From CAZKCK01 sp964552325 (GTDB lineage Bacteria > Bacteroidota > Bacteroidia > Bacteroidales > TTA-H9): 8,854 bases of DNA. Location of the stretch: contig CAZKHA010000144.1 in NCBI GenBank assembly GCA_964552325.1, positions 1-8,854 on the forward strand, given 5' to 3'. The notes under the pieces are model-generated. The model saw nothing but the letters and a program-made list of their open reading frames with translations, was not told the DNA's origin and did no database searches. This document shows positions 6,491 to 8,854 of the stretch, in pieces. Made by a program: the position numbers and the translations under genes. Numbering within the stretch: the stretch's first letter is position 1; every line of letters begins with the position of its first letter.

Positions 6491-6979
6491 ATGAGACACG
6501 GAAAGAAAGTAAACCATCTCGGAAGGACGAGCACACACAGGGAAGCTATGCTCTCAAATATGGCCACCTCGCTCATTCTCAATAAAAAAATAGTTACTAC
6601 ACTAGCAAAAGCTAAAGCCCTTAGGGTTTATGTTGAACCTCTTATCAATCGTAGTAAGGAAGATTCAACTCATAACAGAAGAACGGTTTTTAGCTATTTG
6701 CAAGATAAAAAAGCTGTTACCGAACTCTTTAGGGAAATATCTGTAAAAATTGCCAATCGCCCAGGTGGTTATACCCGAATATTGAAAACGGGATACCGTA
6801 AAGGAGATAATGCTGAAATGTGCATTATTGAATTGGTAGATTACAATGTATTGCTCGGCACGAAAGAGCAAAAAGGTGCTAAAGCTGGTAAAACGCGTAG
6901 AGGTAGGAAAAAAGCTGATTCTTCAGCTCCTGTATCTGCAGATAAAACTCCGGCTACATCAAACGAAAGCGCTGAGTAG
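6491..6979 (+). CDS. rplQ: 50S ribosomal protein L17 (bL17) with C-terminal extension
   Basis: L17 is a large-subunit protein near the exit of the peptide tunnel. The core (1 to about 119) is clear: MRHGKKVNHLGRTSTHREAM (1-20), LSNMATSLILNKKIVTTLAK (21-40), and NRPGGYTRILKTGYRKGDNA (89-108). Residues 120-162 form an extension absent from the 127-residue E. coli protein. It is first strongly basic (KAGKTRRGRKK, 131-141) and then Ser/Ala/Pro/Thr-rich with a few acidic residues, so it is probably disordered. Such tails are, from memory, common in Bacteroidota L17. It is the last gene of the ribosomal unit, 5 nt after rpoA, and is followed by a terminator 26-60 nt past the stop. Confidence 0.97.
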   Translation: MRHGKKVNHLGRTSTHREAMLSNMATSLILNKKIVTTLAKAKALRVYVEPLINRSKEDSTHNRRTVFSYLQDKKAVTELFREISVKIANRPGGYTRILKTGYRKGDNAEMCIIELVDYNVLLGTKEQKGAKAGKTRRGRKKADSSAPVSADKTPATSNESAE

Positions 6980-7008
6980 TTTCTATACTCACGCCGTATT
7001 TTGTAAAA

Positions 7009-7043
7009 GGATAAAGCAATACAGTTTGCTTTATCCTTTTTTT
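7009..7043 (+). terminator. Rho-independent terminator after rplQ
   Basis: A perfect 10-bp stem, GGATAAAGCA (7009-7018) with TGCTTTATCC (7027-7036), encloses an 8-nt loop, and an additional A-T pair can close it further. Seven T residues follow directly (7037-7043). The A-run at 7005-7008 can pair with part of the T-run, which lengthens the hairpin and might let it work in the opposite direction too. It separates the ribosomal unit from eno. Confidence 0.9.
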
Positions 7044-7092
7044 ATGACAATTATTCGCTATAATAATCATATTTTTTACTAAAATTTTTACA

Positions 7093-8382
7093 ATGAGCCA
7101 TATAGTTAATGTTTTTGCCCGTCAAATTTTAGATTCACGTGGCAACCCAACCGTTGAAGTTGATGTAGTTACCGAAAATGGTATTTTAGGACGCGCCGCC
7201 GTACCTTCCGGAGCATCCACCGGAGTACATGAGGCTGTTGAGCTTCGTGATGGTGATAAAAATGTGTTCCTAGGAAAAGGTGTTTTAAAAGCCGTTCAGA
7301 ATGTAAACAAAGTCCTAAGCGAAGAGTTAAGAGGCATGTTTATCTTCGATCAAAATGAGATTGATGGCCGCATGATTGAACTTGACGGCACGCCTAATAA
7401 AGGAAACCTGGGAGCTAATGCCATCCTTGGTGTTTCTCTCGCGGTAGCTAAAGCCGCCGCCCTCGAGTCTGGTATGTCGTTGTTTAGGTATGTTGGAGGC
7501 GTAAATGCCAATACATTGCCAATACCTATGATGAATATCATCAATGGTGGTTCACATGCTGATAATTCCATTGATTTTCAAGAGTTTATGATTATGCCCG
7601 TTGGAGCGAAATCATTTAGCGAAGCCATACGTATGGGAGCCGAAGTTTTTCATAACCTAGCTAAGGTGTTGAAAAAGAATGGTTATTCAACGAACGTTGG
7701 CGACGAAGGCGGCTTTGCACCCAACCTTAAATCGAACGAAGAAGCCGTAACAATTATTTTACAAGCCATTGAACAGGCTGGCTATCGCCCCGGTGAAGAT
7801 ATTTACATGGCTCTCGACCCCGCTTCTTCAGAGTATTTCTTAACCGATGAAAACGTTTACCACCTCAAAAAATCGACCGGTGAAAAATTAACCCCTGCTC
7901 AAATGGTTGATTATTGGGCTAATTGGGTAAATAAATACCCTATTATTTCTATCGAAGATGGTATGGCCGAAGATGATTGGGATGGATGGAAATTGATGAC
8001 AAATAACCTTGGAAACAAGATTCAATTGGTTGGTGATGATCTGTTCGTTACCAATACCAATCGTTTAGCTGAAGGTATCTCAAAGGGTGTGGCCAACTCA
8101 ATATTGGTTAAAGTTAATCAAATTGGCTCGCTTACCGAAACCATTAATGCAGTTAACATGGCATATCGTAATTCTTATACCGCTGTTATGAGCCATCGCT
8201 CAGGTGAAACCGAAGATACTACCATTGCTGATTTAGCTGTTGCTTTAAATACAGGCCTTATTAAAACTGGTTCAGCCAGTCGTACCGACCGTATTGCCAA
8301 ATACAATCAACTCCTTCGTATCGAAGAAATGCTTGGCACATCTGCTATATATCCAGGCAAGTCTTTTAAATATGCCAGATAA
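7093..8382 (+). CDS. eno: Enolase (phosphopyruvate hydratase)
   Basis: Enolase interconverts 2-phosphoglycerate and phosphoenolpyruvate in glycolysis and gluconeogenesis, in the cytosol. The N-terminal capping domain (1 to about 135) has LDSRGNPTVEVDV (13-25) and the mobile loop SGASTG (39-44). The barrel domain carries the expected active-site residues: His155 (GGSHADN), Glu164 (DFQEFM), Glu205 (VGDEGGFAP), metal ligands Asp242 (ALDPASSE), Glu288 (SIEDGM) and Asp315 (VGDDLFVTN), catalytic Lys340 (ILVKVNQIG), His368 (SHRSGETED) and Lys391 (KTGSASRTDR). The 429-residue length is typical. It stands 113 bp from rplQ, behind a terminator, and has its own terminator, so it is probably a monocistronic unit with its promoter in 7044-7092. 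I could not assign promoter boxes with confidence. No Shine-Dalgarno sequence is visible. Confidence 0.98.
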   Translation: MSHIVNVFARQILDSRGNPTVEVDVVTENGILGRAAVPSGASTGVHEAVELRDGDKNVFLGKGVLKAVQNVNKVLSEELRGMFIFDQNEIDGRMIELDGTPNKGNLGANAILGVSLAVAKAAALESGMSLFRYVGGVNANTLPIPMMNIINGGSHADNSIDFQEFMIMPVGAKSFSEAIRMGAEVFHNLAKVLKKNGYSTNVGDEGGFAPNLKSNEEAVTIILQAIEQAGYRPGEDIYMALDPASSEYFLTDENVYHLKKSTGEKLTPAQMVDYWANWVNKYPIISIEDGMAEDDWDGWKLMTNNLGNKIQLVGDDLFVTNTNRLAEGISKGVANSILVKVNQIGSLTETINAVNMAYRNSYTAVMSHRSGETEDTTIADLAVALNTGLIKTGSASRTDRIAKYNQLLRIEEMLGTSAIYPGKSFKYAR

Positions 8383-8404
8383 TACAATATCGAATTATAG
8401 AATT

Positions 8405-8430
8405 AAGCCCAGGTTTCCCCTGGGCTTTTT
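8405..8430 (+). terminator. Rho-independent terminator after eno
   Basis: A perfect 9-bp GC-rich stem, AAGCCCAGG (8405-8413) with CCTGGGCTT (8419-8427), has a 5-nt loop TTTCC and runs into a T stretch (8426-8430). It lies 22 nt after the eno stop codon and ends that transcription unit. Confidence 0.92.
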
Positions 8431-8532
8431 GTCTATATAATGGAAAATTGGCAATCTAAATCCAACATGTCAAAATCTGTAAGTAGTTGATAATGTGCTG
8501 TTGTTTTTTTGGGTCTAATTGCGGGGTCTTGT

Positions 8533-8559
8533 TTTTGGAAGAATTTATAAATTTTGGAA
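8533..8559. repeat. Short direct repeat TTTTGGAA flanking an AT palindrome
   Basis: TTTTGGAA occurs at 8533-8540 and 8552-8559, 19 bp apart start to start. Between and overlapping them is the perfect 12-bp palindrome AATTTATAAATT (8542-8553), and GGAA-AA-TTCC follows at 8556-8565. This could be a protein-binding site, but chance is realistic in such AT-rich DNA. Confidence 0.35.
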
Positions 8560-8674
8560 AATTCCTGACATCTTGTGTCTTTTAAGTAAATAGTCTTGTG
8601 GATGTTAAATAATTGAAAATTAGTATTTTAAGTACTTATATACTAAATTTAAAAACACTTGGTTTATTGGTATA

Positions 8675-8694
8675 AGGTTTGCAAAGGTTCGCAC
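8675..8694. repeat. Two 10-bp tandem near-repeats upstream of the last gene
   Basis: AGGTTTGCAA (8675-8684) is followed directly by AGGTTCGCAC (8685-8694), identical at 8 of 10 positions and ending 12 nt before the ATG at 8707. The 10-bp period matches one helical turn. The pair could be part of a promoter or operator, or lie in the 5' leader. Confidence 0.35.
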
Positions 8695-8706
8695 TTTTAA
8701 GAACTT

Positions 8707-8854
8707 ATGAAGAAAACTTTATCCATTATATACTTCCTTTTTTTTGCTTTATCTGCTTTTAGTCAAGGTATTACATTAACATCCCCTAATACAGGTTCGC
8801 AATACAACGCTCCGGCTACCCTTCAGATGAATGCAGAGGCTACAGGAGTTTTGT
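8707..8854 (+). CDS. Secreted protein with probable Ig-like domain, 5' end only
   Basis: The frame opens at ATG 8707 and is still open at the window edge after 49 codons, so the gene is truncated by the window. The first 20 residues, MKKTLSIIYFLFFALSAFSQ, form a clear Sec signal peptide: positive n-region, hydrophobic core, and AFSQ at the likely cleavage site, a very common end for Bacteroidota signal peptides. There is no lipobox Cys, so it is not a lipoprotein. The start of the mature part, GITLTSPNTGSQYNAPATLQ followed by MNAEATGVL, resembles the first strands of bacterial Ig-like domains found in large surface proteins and glycoside hydrolases. A C-terminal type IX sorting domain would be plausible but is out of view. 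No function can be assigned. Confidence 0.8.
   Translation, partial: MKKTLSIIYFLFFALSAFSQGITLTSPNTGSQYNAPATLQMNAEATGVL

Larger units (their letters stand above)
8431..8706. other. AT-rich intergenic region between eno and a secreted-protein gene
   Basis: Together with the terminator, the stretch from 8383 to 8706 is 324 bp without a credible gene. The longest ATG-started frame I examined on the plus strand (8440) stops after 16 codons, and I recognise no tRNA or structured RNA. It is markedly AT-rich and must hold the promoter of the downstream gene. It contains short repeats described separately: TTTTGGAA twice at 8533-8559, a 14-nt near-repeat at 8626-8639 and 8695-8708, and a 10-bp tandem near-repeat at 8675-8694. 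I could not place a Bacteroidota-type promoter (TTG near -33 and TAnnTTTG near -7) with acceptable spacing; TATAAGGTTTG at 8671-8681 is the nearest resemblance. Confidence 0.6.

Noticed and set aside
6846..7082. Plus-strand frame of 78 codons running out of the rplQ end into the spacer
   Set aside because: It overlaps rplQ in another frame, reads through the terminator hairpin, and has no family resemblance.
7044..7092. TATAAT at 7059-7064 and TATTTTTT at 7070-7077 as eno promoter boxes
   Set aside because: Neither has a matching upstream box at proper spacing, and such strings are common in this AT-rich stretch; a promoter probably exists here but cannot be placed.
8440..8490. 16-codon ATG frame downstream of eno
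   Set aside because: Too short, without a family match or supporting context.
1..8854. A novel defence, mobile or biosynthetic system in the window
   Set aside because: Every complete gene is a recognised housekeeping gene in canonical order; only the truncated last gene is of unknown role, and too little of it is visible to support a claim.

Overview
This window is a conserved housekeeping locus, almost certainly from a member of the phylum Bacteroidota (Bacteroidetes). The evidence is the protein sequences, especially RpoA, SecY and the C-terminally extended L17. It is supported by the zinc-free forms of L36 and S4, and by near-complete absence of Shine-Dalgarno sequences in favour of A/T-rich leaders. 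Base composition is moderately AT-rich. All genes lie on the plus strand. I see no tRNA, rRNA, mobile element or CRISPR array.

Bases 1-6979 hold the distal part of the S10-spc-alpha ribosomal gene cluster in canonical order: rplR, rpsE, rpmD, rplO, secY, map, infA, rpmJ, rpsM, rpsK, rpsD, rpoA, rplQ. The spacers are 3-44 nt, so this reads as one transcription unit. It encodes ribosomal proteins of both subunits, the SecYEG pore, the enzyme that trims initiator Met, initiation factor IF1 and the RNA polymerase alpha subunit. A strong intrinsic terminator follows rplQ. secY is interrupted by exactly 100 N (2186-2285). Comparison with the SecY family indicates that about 230 bases are really missing there, covering TM6 and the ribosome-binding 6/7 loop.

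Bases 7093-8382 encode enolase (eno), a separate unit bounded by the rplQ terminator upstream and its own GC-rich terminator downstream. A 276-bp AT-rich spacer (8431-8706) with short repeats follows. The window ends inside the start of a secreted protein gene (8707 onward) with a clear signal peptide and what looks like the beginning of a bacterial Ig-like domain.

I found no convincing undescribed system. The points most worth a second look are the mis-sized gap in secY, a shared leader motif before rplO, rpsM and rpsK, the repeats upstream of the last gene, and lineage-type substitutions in SecY and L36.
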